Shown here: piece after piece, positions 22,276-30,206 of the stretch | Layout of the letters: each line of letters starts with the position of its first letter | How positions within the stretch are numbered: position 1 is the stretch's first letter | Source: Clostridia bacterium | GTDB lineage: Bacteria > Bacillota_A > Clostridia > Christensenellales > Aristaeellaceae | Reading direction: 5' to 3' | Assembly (NCBI GenBank): GCA_017938645.1 | Contig: JAGBBE010000193.1 | Span: forward strand, 1-32,912 | Length of the DNA: 32,912 bases | Notes under the pieces: generated by a model | The model's database searches: none | Told to the model about the DNA's origin: nothing | Seen by the model: only the letters and a program-made list of their open reading frames with translations | Translations under genes and position numbers: made by a program

Positions 22276-23688
22276 TTACTTCTCAGCGAAGTGGAAGTAC
22301 TTCTTGGCGTTCTCGTAGCTTACGCCGCGGACGATTTCAGAAAGGATATCCATGTCGCAGGGGAAGCGGCCGTCTTCGACCCACTCGCCCAGCAGGCGGC
22401 ACAGGATGCGGCGGAAGTACTCGTGACGGGGATAGCTCAGGAAGCTGCGGCTGTCGGTGAGCATGCCCACGAAACCGGCCAGATAGCCGAGGTTGGCCAG
22501 GCTGATGAGCTGATCGGTCATGCCCTGGAAGTGGTCGTTGAACCACCAGGCAGAGCCGTGCTGGAGCTTGGATACGGCCTCGTCGGACTGGAAGCAGCCG
22601 CAGATGGTATCGATGGCCTGATTGTCATTGGGGTTGAGGCTGTAGAGGATGGTCTGGGGCAGGGCGTTGTCAGCTTCCAGAGCACCGAGGAAAGCGGCGG
22701 TCTGAGCAGCAGGCGCATAGTTGTCGATGCAGTCAAAGCCGGTGTCCGGGCCCATCTTGGCGTACATGGTCAGGTTGTTGTCACGGCGGCAGCCGTAATG
22801 CAGCTGCATGGTCCAGTTGCGCTCCTTGTACTCTTTGCCCACGTAGAGCATGCAGGCGGTCTTGAACTTGGCCTGATCCTCGGCGGTCATTTCTTCACCG
22901 GCCTGACGGCGGGCAAAGATGGCTTCGACTTCTTCGTCGCTGGCGGGAACGTAGGACACGTAATTGAGACCATGGTCGCTCAGACAGCAGCGGTTCTGGG
23001 CAAAGTAGTCCATGCGGATGGAAAGCGCCTTCTTTAGGTCGGCGAAGCTCTTGATTTCGATGCCGGCGGCAGCGGAGAGCTTGGCGAGATAATCGAGATA
23101 CTCGGGCTTTTCGATGTTCATGGCCTTGTCGGGACGCCATGCGGGAAGAACATTGGTCTTCATGGTGTCATCAGCCAGAATCTTCTGGTGCCACTCGAGG
23201 TTGTCGATGGGATCGTCGGTGGTGCACACGGTTTCAACGTTGCTCATGGCGATCAGGCCGCGGGCGCTGTAGCCGGCGCTTTGCAGCTTCTCGTTGCACA
23301 GATTCCACACCTCGTCGGCGGTCTTGGCGCTCAGGGCACCCTGATAGCCGAAATAAGCGCGCAGCTCCAGATGGCTCCAGTGATACAGGGGATTGCCGAT
23401 GCCCTTGCCGATCACTTCAGCCCACTTGCAGAACTTTTCGTAGTCAGTGGTTTCGGTGCCGGTGATATACTTCTCAGGAACGCCGGCACAGCGCATCAGA
23501 CGCCACTTGTAATGATCGCCGCCCAGCCATACCTGGGTGATGTTCTCGTAGCGGCGGTCCTCGTAGATTTCACGGGGATTGAGATGGCAGTGGTAGTCGA
23601 TGATGGGGCACTTGGCGGAAACCTCATGGTAAAGAGTGCGGGCGGTTTCGGTGTTGAGCAGGAAATCTTTGTCCATGAATGCTTGCAT
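22276..23688 (-). CDS. uxaC: Glucuronate isomerase (uronate isomerase)
   Basis: Predicted 470-residue cytoplasmic isomerase converting D-glucuronate to D-fructuronate and D-galacturonate to D-tagaturonate (EC 5.3.1.12). Landmarks of this amidohydrolase-superfamily enzyme: CPIIDYHCHLNPREI near residue 30 (metal-site HxH), WLGGDHYKWRLMR, VETVCTTDDP, LHYGCRRDNN, and TDSRSFLSYPRHEYFRRI near the end. The length is normal for the family. AAGGAGAG precedes the ATG at 23688. It lies 39 bases after the LacI regulator gene in the same direction, with no terminator between, so the two are likely co-transcribed. Entry step of the uronate pathway encoded divergently. Confidence 0.97.
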   Translation of the reverse strand: MQAFMDKDFLLNTETARTLYHEVSAKCPIIDYHCHLNPREIYEDRRYENITQVWLGGDHYKWRLMRCAGVPEKYITGTETTDYEKFCKWAEVIGKGIGNPLYHWSHLELRAYFGYQGALSAKTADEVWNLCNEKLQSAGYSARGLIAMSNVETVCTTDDPIDNLEWHQKILADDTMKTNVLPAWRPDKAMNIEKPEYLDYLAKLSAAAGIEIKSFADLKKALSIRMDYFAQNRCCLSDHGLNYVSYVPASDEEVEAIFARRQAGEEMTAEDQAKFKTACMLYVGKEYKERNWTMQLHYGCRRDNNLTMYAKMGPDTGFDCIDNYAPAAQTAAFLGALEADNALPQTILYSLNPNDNQAIDTICGCFQSDEAVSKLQHGSAWWFNDHFQGMTDQLISLANLGYLAGFVGMLTDSRSFLSYPRHEYFRRILCRLLGEWVEDGRFPCDMDILSEIVRGVSYENAKKYFHFAEK

Positions 23689-23727
23689 CGGTTTTCTCTC
23701 CTTATAAATAATTCATTGATTACAGGT

Positions 23728-24732
23728 TCAGAATGCGCTTCCACGGCGGATCAGTTCGCCGGTAAAGATGGTTTTCTGGGGTATATCGCGCCCTTCCAGC
23801 ACGCCCAGCAGCGATGCCACGCACTGGTCGCAGATGGCTTGCAGTTTATTGTCTACACTGGTCAATTCCGGCTCGCAGCACAGGCAGAGGCTGGAGTTGT
23901 TGTAGCCAATCACGCCAAGATCATCGGGAATTCTCTTTCCAGTTGCGCGTGCGTACTTGACGGCGCCTACGGCCAGAACATCCTCGGAGGTGAGCACTGC
24001 ATCAAAGCAAAGCCCATCCTTCTCCAGGGTCAAAAGATCGTCACGCACCTGAAGCACACTCGATTTTTTTTCGAAGAAGCGGATCAGACGCTCGTCAGCT
24101 GCAATTCCGCGGCTTTGGAGTGCTGCCAGATAACCTTCCAGCTTCTTGCGGCCGGAGTAATTGCGGCTGTGATACAGATAAAGAATTCGATTTCGTCCGG
24201 CTTCCAGAAGCTTCTGGGCAGCTTCCATGGTTGCCAGATAGTCATCACACAGAACGCAGTACACGTTTTCGCAATGGAACGATCCGTTGAGCAGCACAAC
24301 CGGAACGGATTTTGCGGCTGAACGGATGTATTCGTTGTCTTTTTCCTGGTCTTCAACAAAGGTTGATCCCATCAGCACAATGCCGTCTACATGACGGTTT
24401 TTCATGGCTTCCAGACATTCGACTCTGGAATCATGCTCACGTCCGGTACAGCTGAGCAGACAATTGTAGCCATGGGCACGGAACGCACGTTCCAGATTAG
24501 CCAGCGCCTGCGCCAGATAGGGATCGGATGCATCCGGACACAGCAGGCCAACGGTACGCATGGTATTCAGCCCCAGACCGCGAGCAAAGGCATTGGGTAC
24601 ATAACCGCATTCCTCCATCACGCGCAGCACTTTTTCCCGGGTTTTCTGGCTGACGTGGGAGCTGTTGTTGAGAACGCGGGAGACCGTGGCGATGGAAACG
24701 CCCGAACGCTCGGAAATATCATATATGTTCAT
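23728..24732 (-). CDS. LacI family transcriptional regulator, probable uronate regulator
   Basis: Predicted 334-residue repressor. The N-terminal LacI helix-turn-helix with hinge is intact (MNIYDISERSGVSIATVSRV and CGYVPNAFARGL), followed by a periplasmic-binding-protein-like effector domain (TVGLLCPDASDPYLAQ, VDGIVLMGST, VVLLNGSF, DAVLTSEDVLAVGA, DLGVIGYNNSSLC). The open frame extends far upstream, but the HTH start with GAGGTG at the correct distance fixes the start at 24732. It is divergent from uxaB-uxaA and co-directional with uxaC, so it likely represses the whole locus until a uronate or KDG-type inducer is present. Confidence 0.92.
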   Translation of the reverse strand: MNIYDISERSGVSIATVSRVLNNSSHVSQKTREKVLRVMEECGYVPNAFARGLGLNTMRTVGLLCPDASDPYLAQALANLERAFRAHGYNCLLSCTGREHDSRVECLEAMKNRHVDGIVLMGSTFVEDQEKDNEYIRSAAKSVPVVLLNGSFHCENVYCVLCDDYLATMEAAQKLLEAGRNRILYLYHSRNYSGRKKLEGYLAALQSRGIAADERLIRFFEKKSSVLQVRDDLLTLEKDGLCFDAVLTSEDVLAVGAVKYARATGKRIPDDLGVIGYNNSSLCLCCEPELTSVDNKLQAICDQCVASLLGVLEGRDIPQKTIFTGELIRRGSAF

Positions 24733-24754
24733 TTCGTCACCTCGGATGGATGTA

Positions 24755-24768
24755 AACACTTTCGTGTT
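24755..24768. promoter_or_regulatory. Inverted repeat in the LacI gene leader, possible auto-operator
   Basis: AACAC-TTTC-GTGTT (24755-24768), just downstream of the predicted start near 24778 and overlapped by an ATGTAA half-site (24750-24755) like that of the uxaB operator. Weak, position-based inference. Confidence 0.35.
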
Positions 24769-24784
24769 GTGATCCCTGTTTTCT

Positions 24785-24813
24785 ATTATACCGCTACATT
24801 TCCGGCTTTTCAA
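24785..24813 (-). promoter_or_regulatory. Predicted promoter of the LacI gene and uxaC
   Basis: On the minus strand TTGAAA (24813-24808), a 17-base spacer and TATAAT (24790-24785); start near 24778. Confidence 0.78.
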
Positions 24814-24863
24814 CCTTGAATCAGCAGGATGAGACAAATTTGCCGGATTGTTCTTCTTTGGAA

Positions 24864-24892
24864 TTGACGTGATATCCAAAATGGAGTAAGAT
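24864..24892 (+). promoter_or_regulatory. Predicted promoter of uxaB-uxaA
   Basis: TTGACG (24864-24869), a 17-base spacer and TAAGAT (24887-24892); start near 24899. Confidence 0.7.
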
Positions 24893-24903
24893 AGTACCAA
24901 AGG

Positions 24904-24921
24904 AATGTAAATGGTTACATT
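24904..24921. promoter_or_regulatory. LacI-type operator upstream of uxaB
   Basis: AATGTAA-ATGG-TTACATT is a perfect 7+7 inverted repeat of the LacI-family pattern (TGTAA...TTACA). It sits at about +6 to +23 of the predicted uxaB start, where a bound repressor would block the polymerase. The divergent LacI regulator is the natural candidate to bind it. Confidence 0.7.
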
Positions 24922-24950
24922 GCCTGCAAAAGATGAATGGAGGGCTTGAA

Positions 24951-26417
24951 ATGGATCGCCTGAACGCAACGCTGATGAATGCCCCGCAGCGCCCGGTGCG
25001 CGTGGTACAGTTTGGCGAGGGTAATTTTCTGCGCGCCTTTGTGGATTATATGATTGATATCGCCAATGAGAAAACAGACTTCAACGGAAGTGTTGTGCTT
25101 GTGAAGCCGATTTCCTTCGGAAGTCTGGATATGTTTCACGAGCAGGACTGCCGCTATACCGTAATGCTCCGTGGTCTGGTGGATGGAAAGCCTGTGGAAA
25201 CGAGCCGCGGCATCACCAGCGTATCGGACGCTGTTGACTGCTATGGCGAATATGAGAAGTATGCTTCTCTGGCGAAGCTGGATACCCTGCGCTTTGTGGT
25301 GAGCAACACCACAGAGGCCGGCATCGTGCTGGACGAAAGCGACCGTTTTGAACTCTGCCCGCCAAACACCTATCCCGGAAAGCTCTGCAAGTTCCTCTTC
25401 GAACGCGCTGAGGCTTTTGACTATGCCAATGACAAGGGTCTGGTCATGCTGCCTGTGGAACTGATCGACGATAACGGCATCGCCCTCAAGCGCTGCGTCA
25501 AGGCGCTGGCGAAGATCTGGAACCTCGGCGAAAAGTTTGAAAAGTGGCTGGATGAAGCCTGTGTGTTCACCTCCACGCTGGTGGATCGTATTGTAACCGG
25601 CTATCCGCGCGGCGAGGATACCGCCATCTGGGAAAAGCTCGGCTACGAAGACCGTCTGCTTGTGACTGGCGAACCCTTCGCGCTGTGGGTTATCGAGAGT
25701 GAAAAGGACATCTCTAAAGAACTGCCTCTGCCTGCCTGCGGCCTTCCTGTGATCTATACTGATAACCAGAAGCCCTACAAGCAGCGCAAGGTGCGCATCC
25801 TGAATGGCGCTCACACCTCTTTTGTGCCTGCTGCTTTCCAGTGCGGCTATGACTACGTGCTGGACGCCATGAACGATCCCATGATTCTCAACTTCATGCA
25901 GAAGACCCTGTATGACGAGGTCATTCCGACGCTGGCGCTGCCCAAGGACGATCTGATGGCCTTTGCCGAGGCTGTTACCGGCCGCTTCCAGAATCCCTTC
26001 ATCAAGCATGCGCTGCTGGCTATCTGCCTCAACTCCGTCTCCAAGTGGCGCGCCCGCTGCATGCCCAGCCTGCTGGGTTATGTGGAAAAGGAAGGCAAGC
26101 TGCCCGAGCGTCTTTCCTTCTCTCTGGCTTCTCTGATGGCGCTGTATCACGGCGGTCAGATCAAGGACGGCAAGCTCGAGTGCGTGCGCGAGGGCCAGCC
26201 CTACACGCTGCAGGATGATGCGCCTGTGCTTGCGTTCTTTGCTGAGAACAGCGGCAAGCCTGCGATGGAAATGGCCCAGCTGTTTCTGTCCAGCGAAGGT
26301 TTCTTCGGTCAGGATCTCACGGCTGTTCCCGGCCTGCTGGATTACGTGGGCAAGACGCTGGAAGAGATTCTTACCCGCGGCATGCGTGACGTGATGACCG
26401 AGCGCTTCGGAGGCTGA
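24951..26417 (+). CDS. uxaB: Tagaturonate reductase (altronate oxidoreductase)
   Basis: Predicted 488-residue NADH-dependent enzyme of the polyol/mannitol dehydrogenase family, reducing D-tagaturonate to D-altronate (EC 1.1.1.58). The nucleotide-binding segment VVQFGEGNFLRAFVDYMID is at the N-terminus, FVVSNTTEAGI follows, and the family catalytic segment is QRKVRILNGAHTSFVPAAF, with lysine and histidine. An ATG at 24933 is open, but GGAGGG lies 7 bases before 24951. uxaA follows after 4 bases. Tagaturonate is preferred over fructuronate (UxuB) as substrate because the partner is altronate dehydratase. Confidence 0.94.
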   Translation: MDRLNATLMNAPQRPVRVVQFGEGNFLRAFVDYMIDIANEKTDFNGSVVLVKPISFGSLDMFHEQDCRYTVMLRGLVDGKPVETSRGITSVSDAVDCYGEYEKYASLAKLDTLRFVVSNTTEAGIVLDESDRFELCPPNTYPGKLCKFLFERAEAFDYANDKGLVMLPVELIDDNGIALKRCVKALAKIWNLGEKFEKWLDEACVFTSTLVDRIVTGYPRGEDTAIWEKLGYEDRLLVTGEPFALWVIESEKDISKELPLPACGLPVIYTDNQKPYKQRKVRILNGAHTSFVPAAFQCGYDYVLDAMNDPMILNFMQKTLYDEVIPTLALPKDDLMAFAEAVTGRFQNPFIKHALLAICLNSVSKWRARCMPSLLGYVEKEGKLPERLSFSLASLMALYHGGQIKDGKLECVREGQPYTLQDDAPVLAFFAENSGKPAMEMAQLFLSSEGFFGQDLTAVPGLLDYVGKTLEEILTRGMRDVMTERFGG

Positions 26418-26421
26418 AATC

Positions 26422-27903
26422 ATGCGTGAAGTATTGAAAATCAGCGCGGGCGACAGCGTTGCCGTTGCCCTGAAGGCGCTTGAAAAGGGAACGGCGCTGG
26501 ACGTTGAAGGACAGCAGATCGTGCTTTCCACCAACGTTCCCGCCGGACACAAGTTCGCTCTGAAAAAGATCGAAGCGGGGGAGCCTGTGATCAAATACGG
26601 CTATCCCATTGGTCAGGCCAAGTGCGAAATCGCGCCGGGCGAGCATGTGCATGTGCATAATCTCAAAACGCTGCTTTCCAGCGAGCTTTCCTACGAGCAC
26701 CATCCTGATGTTAAGGAGCTTGAAAGCAGGGAGCCTGCCACGTTCATGGGTTATCCCCGCAAGAATGGCAAGGTGGGCGTCCGCAACGAGCTGTGGATTC
26801 TGCCCACGGTCGGCTGCGTCAACGATGTGGCGCGTGTGCTGGAACGTCAGGCACAGAGCCTTGTGGGCGGAGGCGTTGAAAATGTGTACGCCTTTCCGCA
26901 TCCCTACGGCTGTTCCCAGATGACCGAGGATCAGGAAAACACCCGTCACATTCTGGCAGATCTCGCCACGCATCCCAATGCCGGAGGCGTGCTGGTGCTG
27001 GGCCTTGGCTGCGAAAACAGCGGCGTGGACTACATCCGTTCCTACATGGGCGAATATGACGAAAGCCGCGTACGCTTCCTGGTGTGCCAGCAGGTTGAGG
27101 ACGAGATGGAAGAGGGCATGAAGCTGCTTGAGGAACTGGCGGCCAATATGCGCGATGAAGTGCGTGTTCCCTGTCCGGCCAGCAAGCTCGTGATCGGCCT
27201 TAAGTGCGGCGGTTCTGACGGCTTCAGCGGCATCACGGCCAATCCGGCCATTGGCGGTTTTTCCGATCTGCTGATTGCGCAGGGCGGCAGCACCATCCTG
27301 ACCGAAGTGCCTGAGATGTTCGGTGCCGAAACCATTCTGATGGACCGCTGCCAGACTGCCGAGCTGTTCCAGAAGACCGTGGCGCTGATCAATGACTTCA
27401 AGCGCTACTTTGAAGAACATCATCAGACCATCTACGAAAATCCTTCTCCCGGAAACAAGGCCGGCGGCATCAGCACGCTGGAGGACAAGGCGCTCGGCTG
27501 CACGCAGAAGAGCGGATTTGCGCCTGTGAAGGACGTGCTCTGCTACGGTCAGAAGGCCGAAAAGCAGGGTCTCAATCTGCTCTCCGCCCCGGGCAATGAT
27601 CTGGTGGCCGCAACGGCACTGGCGGCGTCCGGTGCACAGATTGTGCTCTTCTCCACCGGCCGCGGAACGCCCTTTGCTTCGCCTGTGCCTACGGTCAAGA
27701 TTTCCAGCAATAATGACCTCGCCAAGCGTAAGAGCAACTGGATCGACTTTAACGCAGGTCAGCTTTTAAGCGGCATGGAGCTTCCGGAACTTTCTCAGAA
27801 GCTGATGGACTACGTTCTCAGCGTTGCATCCGGCGAACAGGTCTGCAGCGAGCGTAACGGCTTCCATGATATGGCCATTTTCAAGACCGGCGTAACGCTG
27901 TAA
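26422..27903 (+). CDS. uxaA: Altronate dehydratase
   Basis: Predicted 493-residue iron-dependent dehydratase turning D-altronate into 2-keto-3-deoxygluconate (EC 4.2.1.7). The N-terminal SAF domain spans ~1-90 (AGHKFALKKIEAGEPVIKYG, GEHVHVHNL); the UxaA catalytic region contains GYPRKNGKVGVRNELWILPT, HPYGCSQM, LGLGCENSG, LKCGGSDGFSG and FSTGRGTPFASP. Its ribosome site GGAGG lies in the uxaB end, four bases upstream of which translation stops, so the pair is coupled. Codon bias is strong. After the stop there is a weak AAACCG/CGGTTT hairpin, then a fresh promoter for the aldolase gene. Confidence 0.96.
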   Translation: MREVLKISAGDSVAVALKALEKGTALDVEGQQIVLSTNVPAGHKFALKKIEAGEPVIKYGYPIGQAKCEIAPGEHVHVHNLKTLLSSELSYEHHPDVKELESREPATFMGYPRKNGKVGVRNELWILPTVGCVNDVARVLERQAQSLVGGGVENVYAFPHPYGCSQMTEDQENTRHILADLATHPNAGGVLVLGLGCENSGVDYIRSYMGEYDESRVRFLVCQQVEDEMEEGMKLLEELAANMRDEVRVPCPASKLVIGLKCGGSDGFSGITANPAIGGFSDLLIAQGGSTILTEVPEMFGAETILMDRCQTAELFQKTVALINDFKRYFEEHHQTIYENPSPGNKAGGISTLEDKALGCTQKSGFAPVKDVLCYGQKAEKQGLNLLSAPGNDLVAATALAASGAQIVLFSTGRGTPFASPVPTVKISSNNDLAKRKSNWIDFNAGQLLSGMELPELSQKLMDYVLSVASGEQVCSERNGFHDMAIFKTGVTL

Positions 27904-27972
27904 TCATTCGTACTTTTTTTGGATTAAACCGACGGTTTTTGAGTGAAAAAGCATGCCTTGTCCGCTTTTGGG

Positions 27973-28001
27973 TTGACATTGACAAACGCGGGCTGTATGC
28001 T
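27973..28001 (+). promoter_or_regulatory. Predicted promoter of the aldolase-kdgK-SDR genes
   Basis: TTGACA (27973-27978), a 17-base spacer and TATGCT (27996-28001). A second TTGACA (27979-27984) with TAGATT 16 bases on is also possible. Confidence 0.65.
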
Positions 28002-28056
28002 AGATTTGAATTCGTTTGTTCCCCTATTTTCCGATAGATGAAGGAGGACGTTTACC

Positions 28057-29013
28057 ATGGAAATGCTTGAAAAACTCTCCCTTGCCGGTATTGTGCCCGT
28101 TATCAAGGTCGAAGACGCTGCTGATGCTGTGCCGCTTTGCAAAGCGCTGTCCGACGGCGGTCTGCCCGTAGCTGAAATCACCTTCCGCTCCGACGCCGCT
28201 GAGGAAGCCATCCGCCGCGTGCACGAAGAGCTGCCCGAGGTTATTCTGGGCGCTGGCACTGTGCTTACCAAGGATCAGGTGGACCGCGCTGTGAACGCCG
28301 GCGCTACCTATATCGTCTCTCCCGGCCTCAATCCCGAAATCGTGAAGTATTGCCAGGAAAAAAATGTTCCCATCGTTCCCGGCTGTGCCAATCCCAGCGA
28401 TATCGAAGTAGCTCTGTCCCTGGGTCTGAAGACTGTGAAGTTCTTCCCCGCTGAGCCTCTGGGCGGCCTCAAGCTCATCAAGGCCATGGCTGCTCCCTAC
28501 GGCGCCGTTACTTTCCTGCCCACCGGCGGCATCGGCGAGAACAACCTCAACGATTACCTGGCCTTCAACAAGGTCATCGCCTGCGGCGGCAGCTGGATGG
28601 TGCCCGCCGACGCCGTTGCCAACAAGGACTGGAAGAAGATCGAGGATCTGACCCGCAGCGCCGTCAACAAGATGCTGGGTCTGGAAGTCAAGCATGTGGG
28701 CGTCAACAGCGGCTCGCCCGAGCAGGCTCAGAAGGATGCCGGTCTGTTTGCCAAGCTGCTGGGCTGGGAACTGGACGAGCATGCCAACGCCACCTTCGTG
28801 GGCGAGGTCTTCGAAGTGATGAAGATTCCTTTCCGCGGCACCCACGGCCACATCGCCGTTGCCTGCAACTCCATCAAGCGTGCCCGCTGGCACATGGAAC
28901 GCCGCGGCTTCGTCTTTGACGACGAGAGCGCCATCATCCGCGATGGCAAGCTGCGCGCGATCTACCTCAAGGATGAAATCGGCGGCTTCGCTGTTCATCT
29001 GCTGCAGAAGTAA
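28057..29013 (+). CDS. eda: KDPG/KHG aldolase with a C-terminal VOC-like domain
   Basis: Predicted 318 residues, about 105 more than the classic ~213-residue Eda. Residues 1-~205 form the class I aldolase that splits 2-keto-3-deoxy-6-phosphogluconate into pyruvate and glyceraldehyde-3-phosphate (EC 4.1.2.14): AEITFRSDAAEEAI (E40, R44), ILGAGTVL, VSPGLNPEIV, VPGCANPSD and the Schiff-base lysine in LKTVKFFPAEPLGG (K128). Residues ~211-318 look like one vicinal-oxygen-chelate (glyoxalase-fold) module: VKHVGVNSGSPEQAQ, FAKLLGWEL, GHIAVACNS, WHMERRGF. AAGGAGG lies 9 bases before the ATG. Codon use is that of a highly expressed gene. The added domain's role is unknown. Confidence 0.92.
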   Translation: MEMLEKLSLAGIVPVIKVEDAADAVPLCKALSDGGLPVAEITFRSDAAEEAIRRVHEELPEVILGAGTVLTKDQVDRAVNAGATYIVSPGLNPEIVKYCQEKNVPIVPGCANPSDIEVALSLGLKTVKFFPAEPLGGLKLIKAMAAPYGAVTFLPTGGIGENNLNDYLAFNKVIACGGSWMVPADAVANKDWKKIEDLTRSAVNKMLGLEVKHVGVNSGSPEQAQKDAGLFAKLLGWELDEHANATFVGEVFEVMKIPFRGTHGHIAVACNSIKRARWHMERRGFVFDDESAIIRDGKLRAIYLKDEIGGFAVHLLQK

Positions 29014-29030
29014 GCGGACAGTGTCCGCTT
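29012..29030 (+). other. Palindromic hairpin over the aldolase stop codon
   Basis: AAGCGGACA-G-TGTCCGCTT overlaps the TAA (29011-29013). There is no T-tract after it, so it is more likely a transcript-stabilising hairpin or protein-binding site than a terminator. Confidence 0.4.
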
Positions 29031-29052
29031 CCATTCCGCCATACAGTGTGAA

Positions 29053-29090
29053 GCCATACATGGCATACGCGAAATGACGGTATGTATACC
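29053..29090. promoter_or_regulatory. Two related palindromes upstream of kdgK
   Basis: GCCAT-AC-ATGGC (29053-29064) and GGTAT-GT-ATACC (29079-29090) lie 26 bp apart, start to start, in the 118-base gap before kdgK. The second resembles GntR-family uronate-regulator sites (GGTATACC type). No convincing promoter was found here. Confidence 0.35.
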
Positions 29091-29131
29091 CAACGAAACC
29101 CGATTGTATATGCAGAAAGGATGTTTTTCCC

Positions 29132-30166
29132 ATGGCCAAGGTAGTTACTTTTGGTGAAATCATGCTGCGTCTCAAGAGCCCCGGATATGAGCGTTTCTTC
29201 CAGTCTCCCAGCCTCGAAGCCACCTTCGGCGGCGGCGAAGCCAATGTGAGCGTTTCTCTGGCCAACTACGGCATGGAAACCGCTTTTGTGTCCGTTCTGC
29301 CCAAGAACGACATCGGCGAAGCCTGCATCCGTGAACTGCGCGGCTTTGGCGTGGAAACCTCCAACATCGTGCGTGCCGATGGCCGCATGGGCATCTACTA
29401 CCTCGAGACCGGTGCTGTGCAGCGTCCCTCCAAGGTTATCTATGACCGCGCTGGTTCCACCATCTGCGAAGCCAAGCCCGGCGACATCGACTGGAAGAAG
29501 GCCTTTGACGGCGCTACCTGGTTCCACATCACCGGCATCACTCCCGCCATCAGCGCCAGCGCTGCCGAGCTGAGCCTTGAAGCTGTGAAGGCCGCCAAGG
29601 AACTGGGCCTGCATGTCAGCTGCGACCTCAACTACCGCAAGAACCTGTGGAAGTACGGCAAGACCGCCGATCAGGTCATGACCGAGCTGGTCAAGTACGT
29701 TGACACCATCATCGCCAATGAAGAGGACTTCCAGAAGTCCCTGCTGCTCAAGGCCGAAAGCGCCAGCGAAGTGGAAGACGGCGAGCTGAACATTGAGCAG
29801 TACAAGGCCATTGCCAAGCTGGCTATGGATACCTATCCCAACGTCAAGCGCGTGACCATCACCCTGCGTGAGAGCAAGTCCGCCAACCACAATGACTGGG
29901 CTGCCTGCCTGTACAACGGCAAGGACTTCTTCCTCAGCCGCAAGTACCGCATCACCGATATCGTTGACCGCGTTGGCGGCGGCGACAGCTTCGGCGGCGG
30001 CCTGATCTACGGCCTGAACAACTACGACGACGAGAAGACCGCTCTGGAATTCGCCGTGGCGGCTTCCTGCCTCAAGCACACCATCAATGGCGACTTCAAC
30101 CGCGTGAGTGTTGCTGAGGTTGAGAGCCTGATGAAGGGCAGCGGCAGCGGCCGCGTACAGCGCTAA
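29132..30166 (+). CDS. kdgK: 2-keto-3-deoxygluconate kinase (PfkB family)
   Basis: Predicted 344-residue sugar kinase phosphorylating KDG to KDPG with ATP (EC 2.7.1.45). The N-terminal substrate region is [19 protein letters not shown] with [16 protein letters not shown], typical of Kdg[12 protein letters not shown] and the C-terminal PfkB signature [17 protein letters not shown] (catalytic aspartate in GGGD) are intact. AAAGGATG precedes the start. It sits between the aldolase that uses its product and an SDR, completing the altronate-to-triose route. A small GCGCT/AGCGC hairpin overlaps its stop codon (30160-30173). Confidence 0.95.
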   Translation: MAKVVTFGEIMLRLKSPGYERFFQSPSLEATFGGGEANVSVSLANYGMETAFVSVLPKNDIGEACIRELRGFGVETSNIVRADGRMGIYYLETGAVQRPSKVIYDRAGSTICEAKPGDIDWKKAFDGATWFHITGITPAISASAAELSLEAVKAAKELGLHVSCDLNYRKNLWKYGKTADQVMTELVKYVDTIIANEEDFQKSLLLKAESASEVEDGELNIEQYKAIAKLAMDTYPNVKRVTITLRESKSANHNDWAACLYNGKDFFLSRKYRITDIVDRVGGGDSFGGGLIYGLNNYDDEKTALEFAVAASCLKHTINGDFNRVSVAEVESLMKGSGSGRVQR

Positions 30167-30206
30167 AAAGCGCAGATTCTTTCTTCGGGAAAGGAGACTG
30201 AATCCA

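Noticed and set aside
24915..26594. 559-codon open frame opposite uxaB
   Set aside because: Shadow of uxaB; no start signal or family motif.
27926..27938. AAACCG-A-CGGTTT after uxaA as a terminator
   Set aside because: Stem is short with almost no loop; read-through into the aldolase operon seems likely.
27982..28019. ACAAACG / CGTTTGT inverted repeat around the aldolase promoter
   Set aside because: Only 7 bp with a 24-base gap; could be chance, and no second copy was noticed.
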